Below, piece by piece: positions 6,493-12,729 of a stretch of DNA of 12,729 bases. The notes under the pieces are model-generated. The model was not told the origin of the DNA and did no database searches. It saw only the letters and a list, made by a program, of their open reading frames with translations. Position 1 is the stretch's first letter; each line of letters begins with the position of its first letter. Both the position numbers and the translations under genes were made by a program. This DNA comes from Pseudomonadota bacterium (lineage in GTDB: Bacteria > Pseudomonadota > Gammaproteobacteria > Steroidobacterales > Steroidobacteraceae), in contig JAKAFQ010000058.1 in the NCBI GenBank assembly GCA_021817875.1, positions 1 through 12,729 on the forward strand. The letters run 5' to 3'.

Positions 6493-7374
6493 ATGGTCTT
6501 GCTGCGCAGCTGTGCGCTGGTCGGCCGATTCACAGACCCGCACGTGGCGGAGTCCTCGCAGGCCGTGCTGGCGCATCTGGCGACCCGGCAGATCACCGTG
6601 CTGCTCGATGAGGCCGCCGCGCTGGCCGACCGGGGCGCGGCGGTGCGCGTGCCGGAAGGCGAGCTCGGCCGCCGCGCGGACTTGATGATCGCGGTCGGCG
6701 GCGACGGGACGCTTCTCTATGCCGCAGGCCTGGTGGCTCGCCACGGGGTGCCGCTGCTCGGCATCAACCGGGGCCGACTCGGCTTTCTCACCGATGTCAT
6801 GCCCGAGGATATCCCGGCCTGCCTCGATGCGGCCATCGAGGGACGCCTGGAAGCTGACGAGCGGCCGCTGCTCGCGGCCTGCCTGCGTCGTGCCAACGGC
6901 GAGCCGGCCCGCGCCCTGGCGCTCAACGACGTCGTACTGCAGAAGCTCGCCACGGGTCGGATGCTCGACTTCGAAACCCGGGTGGCGGGACATTATGTCA
7001 ATACCCATGCCGGGGACGGGATCGTGGTCGCGAGCGCCACGGGCTCGACGGCCTATGCGCTGTCCTGTGGCGGCCCGATCGTCGAGCCGAACCTCGACGT
7101 CGTAGTGCTCTCGCCGATCTGTCCGCACACCTTATCCGATCGGCCGATCGTCGTGTCCGGCCGCTCCACGATCGAAATCAAGCTGCTCGATCGCGCCGAT
7201 GCCCGAGCGCAGGTCACCTGTGACGGCGTGATCCTCGGATCGCTGGTGCCCGAGGAGGTGCTGTCGATCGGACCCGCCCGTGAGCGGATCACGCTCCTTC
7301 ATCCTCCCGGCCACGACTACTTCAGGTTGCTGCGCTCCAAGCTGCGCTGGGGCCGCGGCAGCACGGAGCGCTGA
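6493..7374 (+). CDS. nadK: NAD kinase
   Basis: NadK phosphorylates NAD with ATP to make NADP, the only route to NADP in the cell, and acts in the cytosol. The 293 residues match the family (E. coli 292). The nucleotide-binding GGDGT motif is at 69-73 in AVGGDGTLLYAA, followed by LLGINRGRLGFLTDV, the conserved ALNDVVL (143-149), and the glycine-rich block GDGIVVASATGSTAYALSCG (164-183). The ATG is chosen for GAGG eight bases upstream and the fit of the N-terminus to the family. It is divergent from hrcA, and recN follows on the same strand after 155 bases. NADP supply is loosely related to DapB, but no direct link between them is implied. Confidence 0.97.
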   Translation: MVLLRSCALVGRFTDPHVAESSQAVLAHLATRQITVLLDEAAALADRGAAVRVPEGELGRRADLMIAVGGDGTLLYAAGLVARHGVPLLGINRGRLGFLTDVMPEDIPACLDAAIEGRLEADERPLLAACLRRANGEPARALALNDVVLQKLATGRMLDFETRVAGHYVNTHAGDGIVVASATGSTAYALSCGGPIVEPNLDVVVLSPICPHTLSDRPIVVSGRSTIEIKLLDRADARAQVTCDGVILGSLVPEEVLSIGPARERITLLHPPGHDYFRLLRSKLRWGRGSTER

Positions 7375-7497
7375 GCCACCCTGCTTTCCCCGTCCAGGCG
7401 AAATCAGCCTCCCGCTGCGCTATCCTTGCGGTGCGAGGGCCCGATGCGGGCTCGTGTCCACCTGTTCGCCTCGATGCGACTCGCCCTCGGGGAGTGC

Positions 7498-7522
7498 TCG
7501 GGAGCGAAGCAAAGGCTCCCGA
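7498..7522 (+). other. Hairpin immediately upstream of recN
   Basis: Eight-base arms TCGGGAGC (7498-7505) and GCTCCCGA (7515-7522) flank a nine-base loop. The only Shine-Dalgarno-like bases for recN (AAAGG, 7511-7515) fall in the loop and the first stem base. The structure ends seven bases before the chosen ATG. A role in controlling translation is possible but untested. Confidence 0.45.
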
Positions 7523-7529
7523 TCCCGTC

Positions 7530-9290
7530 ATGCTCACCGCGCTGCAGATCCGCGATTTTGCCATCATTGACGAGCTCGAGCTCGAGCTGCATCCCGGACT
7601 CACGGTGCTCACCGGTGAAACCGGCGCGGGCAAGTCCATCCTGGTCGATGCCCTGCAGCTGCTCGCCGGCGGCCGAACCGCGCCCGAGATGATCCGCCAC
7701 GGCGCCGAGCGGGCCGAGCTCTGTGGCACTTTCGATCTGACCGGCTCGCCCCAGGCGCTCACGGACTGGCTCGAAACGCAGGCCCTGTCCGGGTCGGAAC
7801 TCATCGTCCGGCGGGTGCTCAGCGCCGATGGGCGCTCGCGCGCCTGGCTCAACGGCCGCAGCGTGCCGGTGCAGCTGCTGCGCGAAGCAGGCGACCTGCT
7901 GATCGATATCCACGGCCAGCACGAGTTTCAGTCCCTGATGCGCCCGGCCTGCCAGCGCGAGCTGCTCGATGAGTACGGCGGCCTCGAGCCACAGCTCGCC
8001 GCGGTACGCGCGGCGCACCGGTCGTGGCAGCAGAAGCGCTCGCGCGCCCTGGAGCTCGACAGTGCCGCGCGTGATCGCCAGGCCAGACTCGAGCTGCTGC
8101 GCTACCAGGTCGCCGAACTCGAGGCGCTGCGGCTGCAGCCCGGGGAGATCGAGCAGCTCGCGGAGGAACGCTCGCGCCTGATGCACCGGGGCCGGCTCGC
8201 GGAATCGGCCCAGGCAGCCCTCGCGCTGCTGTACCAGCAAGAGCACGGCAATGCCTACAGCAGCCTCAGCCGCGCGCTGCAGGCCCTGCACGCCGGCGCG
8301 GCTCACGACCGGCAACTTGCCCCGATCATCGCTCTCGCCGAAGAAGCCGAGGTGCGCATCCGCGAGGCGGCGCGGGAGCTCGAGCGCTATGGAGAATCCC
8401 TCGACCTCGACACCGCACGGCAGAACGAGGTCGAGAGCCGCCTGGCGGCGATCGAGGAGCTGGCCCGCAAACATCGGGTCATCCCGCCGGAGCTGATGGC
8501 ACGCGCTGCCCAGATGGCCACGGAGCTCGGCACGCTCGAGCGTGCCGAGGTGGACCTGGCGGTGCTGCGCCAGGAGCTCGGCGCAGCGCTCGAGCAGTAT
8601 CGGCGCGCAGCCGGTTCACTCTCTGCGGCCCGATTGGCCGCAGCCGCTTCGCTCGGACAGACCGTCACGGCTCACATGCAGTTGCTCGGCATGGCCGGCG
8701 GGCGGCTCGAAGTCGCGGTCACCGGCAGCGACGAGCCGGCGCCTCACGGCGCCGATGAGATCGGATTCCAGGTCAGCGCCAACCCCGGCCAGCCGCTTCG
8801 ATCACTCGCCAAGGTGGCCTCGGGCGGGGAGCTCTCGCGCCTGTCGCTGGCCATCGAAGTCGCGGGCAGTGCCCGGGAAATGCGTTGCATGGTGTTCGAT
8901 GAGGTGGATGCGGGAATCGGCGGGGCCGTCGCCGAGATCGTCGGTCGTGAGCTGCGCGCGCTCGGGGAGCGCGGCCAGGTGTTGTGTGTCACGCACCTGC
9001 CGCAGGTGGCATCCCAGGGACATCATCACCTGCGCATCACCAAGCTGACCGATGGGCGCACCACCCGCACCAGCCTCGCCGAGCTGTCGGCGCCGGAGCG
9101 GATCGAGGAGCTCGCCCGCATGCTCGGCGGCCTCGATGTCACGGCCAAGGCGCGCGAGCACGCGCGCGAGATGCTCGAAGGGGTTGCGGGCTGCGCGCCC
9201 CGTCCACCCGGGAAGCGGCTGCGCGGGCGTGCGACAAAAACGCCGGAAGCGACCCTCGGGGGTGCGAAGCGCCAGCCCCGAAAGGGGTAG
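7530..9290 (+). CDS. recN: DNA repair protein RecN
   Basis: RecN is an SMC-like ATPase that gathers broken DNA ends for RecA-dependent double-strand break repair. The 586-residue form starting MLTALQIRDFAI has Walker A GETGAGKS (29-36), the family motif DIHGQHEFQSL (126-136), two central coiled-coil arms (about 150-370), the ABC signature ASGGELSRLSLAI (430-442), Walker B MVFDEVDAG (454-462) and the THLPQVA switch (488-494). The frame opens 33 codons earlier with a GTG, but those residues are unlike RecN. It is about 33 residues longer than E. coli RecN because of a basic, proline-rich C-terminal tail after about residue 553. The ribosome site is weak and partly in a hairpin. No LexA box is evident upstream. 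It converges on fur with 25 bases between stops. Confidence 0.96.
   Translation: MLTALQIRDFAIIDELELELHPGLTVLTGETGAGKSILVDALQLLAGGRTAPEMIRHGAERAELCGTFDLTGSPQALTDWLETQALSGSELIVRRVLSADGRSRAWLNGRSVPVQLLREAGDLLIDIHGQHEFQSLMRPACQRELLDEYGGLEPQLAAVRAAHRSWQQKRSRALELDSAARDRQARLELLRYQVAELEALRLQPGEIEQLAEERSRLMHRGRLAESAQAALALLYQQEHGNAYSSLSRALQALHAGAAHDRQLAPIIALAEEAEVRIREAARELERYGESLDLDTARQNEVESRLAAIEELARKHRVIPPELMARAAQMATELGTLERAEVDLAVLRQELGAALEQYRRAAGSLSAARLAAAASLGQTVTAHMQLLGMAGGRLEVAVTGSDEPAPHGADEIGFQVSANPGQPLRSLAKVASGGELSRLSLAIEVAGSAREMRCMVFDEVDAGIGGAVAEIVGRELRALGERGQVLCVTHLPQVASQGHHHLRITKLTDGRTTRTSLAELSAPERIEELARMLGGLDVTAKAREHAREMLEGVAGCAPRPPGKRLRGRATKTPEATLGGAKRQPRKG
9256..9281. other. Imperfect hairpin at the recN 3' end
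   Basis: TCGGGG (9256-9261) pairs with CCCCGA (9276-9281), with further partial pairing inside around a short AAG loop. It lies within the last codons of recN, next to the convergent fur gene. A second small stem (CCCC, GAAA loop, GGGG at 9276-9287) overlaps it. Neither is followed by a good U-run, so a terminator role is only possible. Confidence 0.35.
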
Positions 9291-9315
9291 GACGCAGGCG
9301 CCCTGCCGCGAGCGA

Positions 9316-9750
9316 TTACCCGTCGGTCTTGCGGCGGTGCGGGCAGTCGGCGCGACGACAGTTGCCGTACAGGATGAGAGAATGATCGCGCATCTCGAAG
9401 CCGAGCCTGCGCGCCACGGTCATCTGGCGCTCCTCTATCCCGGAATCCACGAACTCCTCGACGCGGCCGCAGTCCAGACACACGATATGATCGTGATGCG
9501 TCCCCTGGTTGAGCTCGAAGACCGCCATGCCGTCCTCGAAGTGATGGCGCGCCACCAGGCCCGCGGCTTCGAATTGAGTGAGGACCCGATAGACCGTCGC
9601 CAGCCCGATATCCTCGTGGGAATCGAGCAGGCTGCGGTAGATGTCCTCCGCCGAGAGGTGCCGGGTCGCGCTGCCGGCCAGGATCTCGAGGATCTTGAGT
9701 CGGGGCAGAGTAACTTTCAGGCCCGCTTTGCGAAGGTCCTTGCCTTCCAC
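9316..9750 (-). CDS. fur: Ferric uptake regulator Fur
   Basis: Fur is the iron-responsive repressor that binds Fur boxes when loaded with Fe(II). With the start at 9750 it is 144 residues (E. coli 148). The N-terminal winged helix carries RKAGLKVTLPRLKILEIL (7-24) and DIGLATVYRVLTQFEAAGLV (47-66). The dimerisation and metal region has THHDH (84-88), CLDC (91-94) and a second cysteine pair, Cys131 and Cys136, matching the structural zinc ligands of E. coli Fur. The start is GTG: GGAGG lies ten bases upstream (9765-9761) and homology begins here. The frame runs open to an ATG at 9861, but that would overlap bamE and add unrelated residues. It is divergent from bamE, as in Pseudomonas fur-omlA. 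No Fur box is recognisable nearby, so autoregulation is not supported. Confidence 0.96.
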   Translation of the reverse strand: MEGKDLRKAGLKVTLPRLKILEILAGSATRHLSAEDIYRSLLDSHEDIGLATVYRVLTQFEAAGLVARHHFEDGMAVFELNQGTHHDHIVCLDCGRVEEFVDSGIEERQMTVARRLGFEMRDHSLILYGNCRRADCPHRRKTDG

Positions 9751-9811
9751 GGCGTCGTTGCCTCCGGATGAGGCCGCGCGAGAAACACGGCGGCAATGCC
9801 ACGATCGAGGG

Positions 9812-9817
9812 TATGAT
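9812..9817 (+). promoter_or_regulatory. Probable -10 element for bamE
   Basis: TATGAT is a five-of-six match to the sigma-70 -10 and would give a leader of about 36 bases before the bamE ATG. No good -35 hexamer is visible. Confidence 0.45.
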
Positions 9818-9838
9818 CCGCCCCGAACCGCTCGTGAC

Positions 9839-9844
9839 ATTATG
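9839..9844 (-). promoter_or_regulatory. Possible -10 element for fur
   Basis: On the minus strand CATAAT is a five-of-six match to the sigma-70 -10 and would give a leader of roughly 80 bases before the GTG start. It overlaps the bamE leader, so the divergent fur and bamE transcripts would overlap. The -35 is unclear. Confidence 0.3.
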
Positions 9845-9859
9845 GCCCATCGGAGCTCC

Positions 9860-10249
9860 ATGCGACCAGCTCAACTGAACCCGGCGCCCCGCCGCCTCGC
9901 CCTGATCATCGCCGCGCTCTCGATGCTGCTCGCCGGCTGCGTGTACCGGATGGACATTCAGCAGGGCAATTATCTCGACGGTCACGACGTGGCGAAGTTG
10001 AAGACCGGCATGACCCGCGCCCAGGTGCGCTACCTGCTCGGCACTCCCATGGTCAAGGACATCTTCAATCACGACCGCTGGGATTACGTCTACTACTTCA
10101 AGCGCGGCTACGTGCAGCGGCCGATCGAGAGCCGGGTGACGGTGTATTTCCAGGGCGATAAGGTCTTGCGCTTCACGCTGCACCACATCCCCAAGGGCCG
10201 CCCCATCGGCCCGGGGCTGCTGCCTTCGGTCAAGAAGTTCCCGATCTAG
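9860..10249 (+). CDS. bamE: Outer-membrane assembly lipoprotein BamE (SmpA/OmlA)
   Basis: BamE is a lipoprotein of the BAM complex, which folds beta-barrel proteins into the outer membrane. The 129 residues begin with a lipoprotein signal: basic PRR at 10-12, a hydrophobic stretch 13-25, and lipobox LLAGC with the lipidated Cys27. The family hallmarks follow directly: YRMDIQQGNYL (29-39), GMTRAQVRYLLGTPMV (50-65) and DRWDYVYYF (72-80). The start at 9860 is favoured by GGAG four bases ahead and because it begins a normal signal peptide. An ATG at 9842 would add six residues. It is divergent from fur and converges on rnfH with 64 bases between stops. Confidence 0.96.
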   Translation: MRPAQLNPAPRRLALIIAALSMLLAGCVYRMDIQQGNYLDGHDVAKLKTGMTRAQVRYLLGTPMVKDIFNHDRWDYVYYFKRGYVQRPIESRVTVYFQGDKVLRFTLHHIPKGRPIGPGLLPSVKKFPI

Positions 10250-10313
10250 GGCAGACCCGGGCGCGCGCCGATCACGCCTGAGAGGCTGTCGCGACCCGAC
10301 CTGCCCCGGGGGG

Positions 10314-10598
10314 TCAGCGCCTCAGGCGGGCTCTGCGTTTTTCCCTGGGGTCCTCTCGCAGTGGACGATACAGCTCGATCCGGTCCCCATCGGCCGGAAC
10401 GTCGGCGCGATCACGGATCTCGCCGAAAATTCCCACCGGCGCGCTCTGCCACGGGATGTTCTCCTGCGGCGCCTGGCGCCGCGCCGCCTCGATGGCATCG
10501 CTGATGCGGGCGCCGGCCGGCAGCTCGACCGTGCACTGGAACTGACGCTGCGCGGAGGCGTAGGCCACGACGCACCGCTTGCCGGCCGCGCCGATCAA
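10314..10598 (-). CDS. rnfH: RnfH family (RatB) ubiquitin-like protein
   Basis: This is a small beta-grasp (ubiquitin-like) protein named after linkage to rnf genes or to ratA; its molecular role is not settled. The 94 residues match the family in the N-terminal strand VVAYASAQRQF (10-20), the helix DAIEAARRQAP (34-44), VGIFGEIRDRADVPADGDRI (54-73) and the conserved IELYRPL (73-79), then a very basic tail. No ATG is available. A TTG at 10598 gives the normal N-terminal length and overlaps the ratA stop (TTGA), implying translational coupling. A GTG ten codons further in would cut into the first strand. It follows ratA in a two-gene unit, the usual order in gammaproteobacteria. Confidence 0.9.
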   Translation of the reverse strand: MIGAAGKRCVVAYASAQRQFQCTVELPAGARISDAIEAARRQAPQENIPWQSAPVGIFGEIRDRADVPADGDRIELYRPLREDPREKRRARLRR

Positions 10599-11044
10599 GA
10601 ACCGGCGAGGCCTGCGGCGGGCCGCAGCGTACGGCTGCGCGCGACGAACGCATCGACCAGCGAGCCGATGGTCTCAGCGAACTTGTGCTCGAAGAGCATC
10701 GAGGACAGCGCATGCTTGAACTGGAACCGCAGCGCCAGCTCCACCAGCGAGCCCTCGCCGGCCGGGGTGATCCGCCACTCGCCCTCGAGTGTCGAGAACG
10801 GGCCGCTGACGAGGCGCATCGTCACCTTGTGATCGGGCTCGAGCAGGTTGCGGGTGGTGAACTCACCGTGCAGGGGCCCGCGGTGCACGCCAACCGTCGC
10901 CACGATCTCCTGCTCGGTCCGGGACAGCACCCGCGCGTGAGAGCACCACGGCAGGAATTGCGGATAGCTCTCAATATCATTGATGAGCGCAAACAGCCGG
11001 CCCGGCGGCAATGCAACGAGCGCCGAGCGCTTCACTTCTCGCAT
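10595..11044 (-). CDS. ratA: RatA/PasT family START-domain protein (coenzyme Q-binding, COQ10-like)
   Basis: RatA has a START/COQ10-like fold that binds a lipophilic ligand. In E. coli it has been described as an anti-association factor for 70S ribosomes (RatA/PasT), while homologues of Coq10 support ubiquinone function; which role applies here is open. The 149-residue form starts [10 protein letters not shown] and shows [18 protein letters not shown] (23-40), [20 protein letters not shown] (64-83) and LEGEWRITP (86-94). The C-terminal helix covers about 110-140. The frame is open 12 codons further up, but homology begins at the chosen ATG, which has only a weak ribosome site. The neighbouring rnfH corresponds to the RatB partner. 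It diverges from smpB with 80 bases between starts. Confidence 0.93.
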   Translation of the reverse strand: MREVKRSALVALPPGRLFALINDIESYPQFLPWCSHARVLSRTEQEIVATVGVHRGPLHGEFTTRNLLEPDHKVTMRLVSGPFSTLEGEWRITPAGEGSLVELALRFQFKHALSSMLFEHKFAETIGSLVDAFVARSRTLRPAAGLAGS

Positions 11045-11103
11045 GGGGCGATTGTCCCAGGATCGGTGCACCGCCGACAAGCTCCAGATCGCCGGGCGCC
11101 CGC

Positions 11104-11112
11104 TGCTACAAT
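11104..11112 (+). promoter_or_regulatory. Extended -10 promoter for smpB
   Basis: TGCTACAAT contains the extended -10 TGn and TACAAT (five of six to TATAAT). No -35 hexamer is visible at normal spacing, which fits an extended -10 promoter. The hexamer ends only 12 bases before the smpB ATG (11125), so a start 6-8 bases downstream of it would leave a 5' leader of about 5-10 bases. Confidence 0.55.
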
Positions 11113-11124
11113 GTGCGCCTCCTC

Positions 11125-11595
11125 ATGTCTGCCCAGAACGAATCCTCCTCCCGGCTGATTGCCGAGAACCGCAAGGCGCGCTTCGATTACTTCATCGAGC
11201 AGCGTTACGAGGCGGGTCTTGCCCTGCAGGGCTGGGAGGTCAAAGCCATGCGCGCCGGCCGGGCCCAGCTCAAGGAGGCCTACGTCTATCTGCGAGGTGG
11301 TGAAGCGTTCCTCATCGGTGCGCACATCTCGCCGCTCGCCTCGACTTCCACCCATCTCATCGCCGACCCGGTGCGCACACGCAAGCTGCTGCTGCACCAC
11401 AGCGAGCTCAACGGGCTGATCGGCGCCGTCGAGCGCAAGGGCTATACGCTGGTGCCGCTCGAGCTGTACTGGAAGCACGGGCGGGCGAAGCTGCAGATCG
11501 GCCTCGCCAAGGGCAAGAAGCAGCACGACAAGCGCGCGGTGGAGAAGGAGCGCGACTGGCAGCGCGACAAGGCCCGGCTGTTGCGACGCGGGTGA
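11125..11595 (+). CDS. smpB: SsrA-binding protein SmpB
   Basis: SmpB binds tmRNA and guides it into the A site of stalled ribosomes, so that the stuck peptide is tagged for destruction. The 156 residues (E. coli 160) carry the family hallmark [19 protein letters not shown] (14-32), [20 protein letters not shown] (34-53), [10 protein letters not shown] (62-71) and the basic C-terminal tail from about residue 129 (KGKKQHDKR, then [13 protein letters not shown]), which enters the mRNA channel. The frame is open upstream to 11011, but homology starts at this ATG. No Shine-Dalgarno precedes it, and the promoter lies so close that the mRNA is probably near-leaderless. The tmRNA gene ssrA starts about 1.1 kb further on the same strand, with a convergent gene in between. 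Confidence 0.97.
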   Translation: MSAQNESSSRLIAENRKARFDYFIEQRYEAGLALQGWEVKAMRAGRAQLKEAYVYLRGGEAFLIGAHISPLASTSTHLIADPVRTRKLLLHHSELNGLIGAVERKGYTLVPLELYWKHGRAKLQIGLAKGKKQHDKRAVEKERDWQRDKARLLRRG

Positions 11596-11604
11596 GGCCG
11601 GCCC

Positions 11605-11625
11605 GGGGCGGCGCGCTGCCGCCCC
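11605..11625. terminator. GC-rich stem-loop between convergent smpB and DUF481 genes
   Basis: Perfect eight-base arms GGGGCGGC (11605-11612) and GCCGCCCC (11618-11625) surround a five-base loop in the 34-base gap between the two stop codons. The position suits a bidirectional terminator, but neither side has a U-run. Factor-dependent termination or mRNA 3' protection is equally possible. Confidence 0.5.
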
Positions 11626-11629
11626 TCCC

Positions 11630-12445
11630 TCACGGCATGTTCAGGCTGCTGAACAGATCCGGCGACGAGGTGCCCGCGGAGAGCTTCGGGTTCTTCAGGT
11701 CATAGACCAGATTGACCGTCATCACGGTGTCGGTGTGCCGGGCGTCCCCGGGCGGCGGGCTGGTGTTGTTGACCAGCTGCATGCCGATCGCGAGCGAGAG
11801 CACGCGGTTCATCTTCACCTGCAGGGAAAGGTTGTCGCTCGTCATGGTGTCGCTCGAGCCCGACTCGACCAGCAGCTGGTTCTTCAGTGTGGTCGAGCGG
11901 CTGATCGCGCGGCTGAACTGCAGGGCCGCGTGCAGCACGGCCTCGGCCACCACCGGCCGGCGCGTACGGGAAATGACCGCGCCCAGACTGTTCGTCGCCA
12001 GCAGCTCGGGCTGCTCGCGCCGCACTCCGGCACCGAGTTCCGCGGAGAGCCGGGTCGGGCGGGACTGCACGAGTACGCGGCCCAGGCCGGTGGCGAGGCT
12101 CTCCTGGTAGGCGAAGCCGTTGAACAGATTGCGATCGTACCGACCGGTGCCGAACCAGAAGGTGCGCCGGCCCAGGGCCCGCTCGACCTGCAGGTGCACG
12201 TTCAGATCCTGCTGGGTGCTCATGTGGTTCGTGCTGGCGTACAGAGCCGCGAGACCTCCGCCGTACGTCCATCGGCCGATGGCGTGCGCGGCATCGAGCT
12301 TGAGATCGCCGCTTTCGGTGCTGGTGACACCGTGCGCCATCACCAGCCCCAGCTCCCCGTGGCTCGCCCAGCCCGAAGCGGCCAGCGCAGGCCCACAGGT
12401 GATCGAGGCCGCCGCGAGCGCCGCCACAGGTCCCGTCATCCTCAT
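11630..12445 (-). CDS. DUF481 (YdiY-like) outer-membrane beta-barrel protein
   Basis: This is a predicted outer-membrane protein of the DUF481 family, sometimes labelled putative salt-induced outer membrane protein; the function is unknown. The 271-residue form has a signal peptide (about 1-22, ending GPALA before ASGW) and a barrel of alternating strands. Family features include ELGLVMAHGVTSTESGDLKL (31-50), the RRTFWFGTGRYDRNLFNGF stretch, LSAELGAGVRR, and a closing SPPPGDARHTDTVMTVNLVY segment. The frame is open to 12661, but the start at 12445 is chosen because GGGAGG lies eight bases upstream and a signal peptide follows. An ATG two codons later is also possible. It lies between smpB and ssrA on the opposite strand, which breaks an otherwise tight smpB-ssrA pair. 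No transport or enzymatic role can be read from it. Confidence 0.9.
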   Translation of the reverse strand: MRMTGPVAALAAASITCGPALAASGWASHGELGLVMAHGVTSTESGDLKLDAAHAIGRWTYGGGLAALYASTNHMSTQQDLNVHLQVERALGRRTFWFGTGRYDRNLFNGFAYQESLATGLGRVLVQSRPTRLSAELGAGVRREQPELLATNSLGAVISRTRRPVVAEAVLHAALQFSRAISRSTTLKNQLLVESGSSDTMTSDNLSLQVKMNRVLSLAIGMQLVNNTSPPPGDARHTDTVMTVNLVYDLKNPKLSAGTSSPDLFSSLNMP

Positions 12446-12651
12446 CGATCGTTCCTCCCGAGCCATCCGCGGGCCGCGAACGCGCCGAAAAAGAGGGGAA
12501 GATACCCAAGGCGGGCGGCAGAGTGCACGCCGTCTGTGCAGGGCATCAGCCCGCCGGTCCGGCGAGCTGCGGGGGTGCGTGCCGGGCATCGGGAAACCCC
12601 GGGAGACAGGCCTGCGCAGCGGAAGCGGTGCGTGGGACGGTGCTTTTGAGG

Positions 12652-12657
12652 TATGAT
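12652..12657 (+). promoter_or_regulatory. Probable -10 element for ssrA
   Basis: TATGAT is a five-of-six match to the sigma-70 -10, ending 12 bases before the first base of mature tmRNA, so a short 5' precursor would be removed by RNase P. A convincing -35 is not seen. The same hexamer occurs before bamE. Confidence 0.5.
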
Positions 12658-12669
12658 GCACGAGTTCCC

Positions 12670-12729
12670 GGGGGCGACCGGTTTCGACGCGGGTTGCGAA
12701 CCTTCAGGGGCGTACCGAGGCGCAGTGCC
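12670..12729 (+). ncRNA. ssrA: Transfer-messenger RNA (tmRNA), 5' part only
   Basis: tmRNA acts with SmpB to rescue stalled ribosomes and add a degradation tag. The 5' end shows the hallmarks of a one-piece tmRNA: a G-rich acceptor strand GGGGGCG, followed by GGTTTCGACGCGGGTTGC, which contains the near-universal TTCGACG of the D-loop region, then the start of helix P2 and the pseudoknot region. The window ends about 60 bases in, so the tag reading frame, the rest of the pseudoknots and the 3' tRNA half are outside. The first base is placed at 12670 by comparison with known 5' ends and could be off by one or two. Confidence 0.93.

Noticed and set aside
7474..7500. CIRCE-like pair upstream of recN: GACTC, nine bases, GAGTGCT
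   Set aside because: The spacing is right and the right arm matches GAGTGCT, but only four inner bases of the left arm are complementary and the outer bases do not match TTAGC. Most likely chance; a genome-wide profile score would settle it.
7404..8474. 356-codon minus-strand frame opposite recN
   Set aside because: It mirrors the RecN coding sequence in a GC-rich codon pattern and has no recognisable domain.
9751..9859. Fur box in the fur-bamE divergent region
   Set aside because: No GATAATGATAATCATTATC-like sequence could be seen; the region is too GC-rich to hide one.
11735..12649. 304-codon plus-strand frame opposite the DUF481 gene
   Set aside because: The opposite strand encodes a signal peptide and a clear DUF481 barrel with a good ribosome site; this frame has neither.

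Overview
The window is a conserved housekeeping locus from a GC-rich gammaproteobacterium. The gene order dapB-dnaJ-dnaK-grpE ... recN-fur-bamE-rnfH-ratA-smpB is the ancestral gammaproteobacterial arrangement known from Pseudomonas and, with hrcA, from Xanthomonas. The presence of hrcA, the hrcA-nadK-recN order and the smpB-ssrA linkage suggest the Xanthomonadales/Nevskiales/Chromatiales side of the class rather than enterics. That placement is an inference from gene order and composition; no species can be named.

Left part, minus strand: a heat-shock operon read leftwards as hrcA-grpE-dnaK-dnaJ, with the lysine/diaminopimelate gene dapB joined to dnaJ by a TGATG overlap. Two sites resembling sigma-32 promoters lie inside it, one across the hrcA stop codon (for grpE) and one before dnaK. 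A strong terminator-like hairpin separates dnaK from dnaJ. A second terminator-like hairpin (102-132) probably ends the operon. Positions 1-270 hold no gene, but contain a 21-base tandem duplication and possible repeat debris.

Middle: nadK and recN run rightwards, divergent from hrcA. recN converges on fur (GTG start). fur diverges from bamE, bamE converges on the rnfH-ratA pair (rnfH with a TTG start overlapping the ratA stop), and ratA diverges from smpB. smpB has an extended -10 element so close to its ATG that its mRNA would be nearly leaderless.

Right end: smpB converges on a gene for a DUF481/YdiY-type outer-membrane beta-barrel protein, and the window closes with the first about 60 bases of ssrA (tmRNA), the RNA partner of SmpB in trans-translation.

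Functional themes are protein folding and its heat-shock control (HrcA, GrpE, DnaK, DnaJ), NADP and lysine/peptidoglycan precursor supply (NadK, DapB), DNA break repair (RecN), iron control (Fur), outer-membrane assembly (BamE) and ribosome rescue (SmpB, tmRNA). I found no mobile element, CRISPR array, tRNA or rRNA gene, and no sign of an undescribed multi-gene system. The points worth a second look are regulatory and structural details of known genes.
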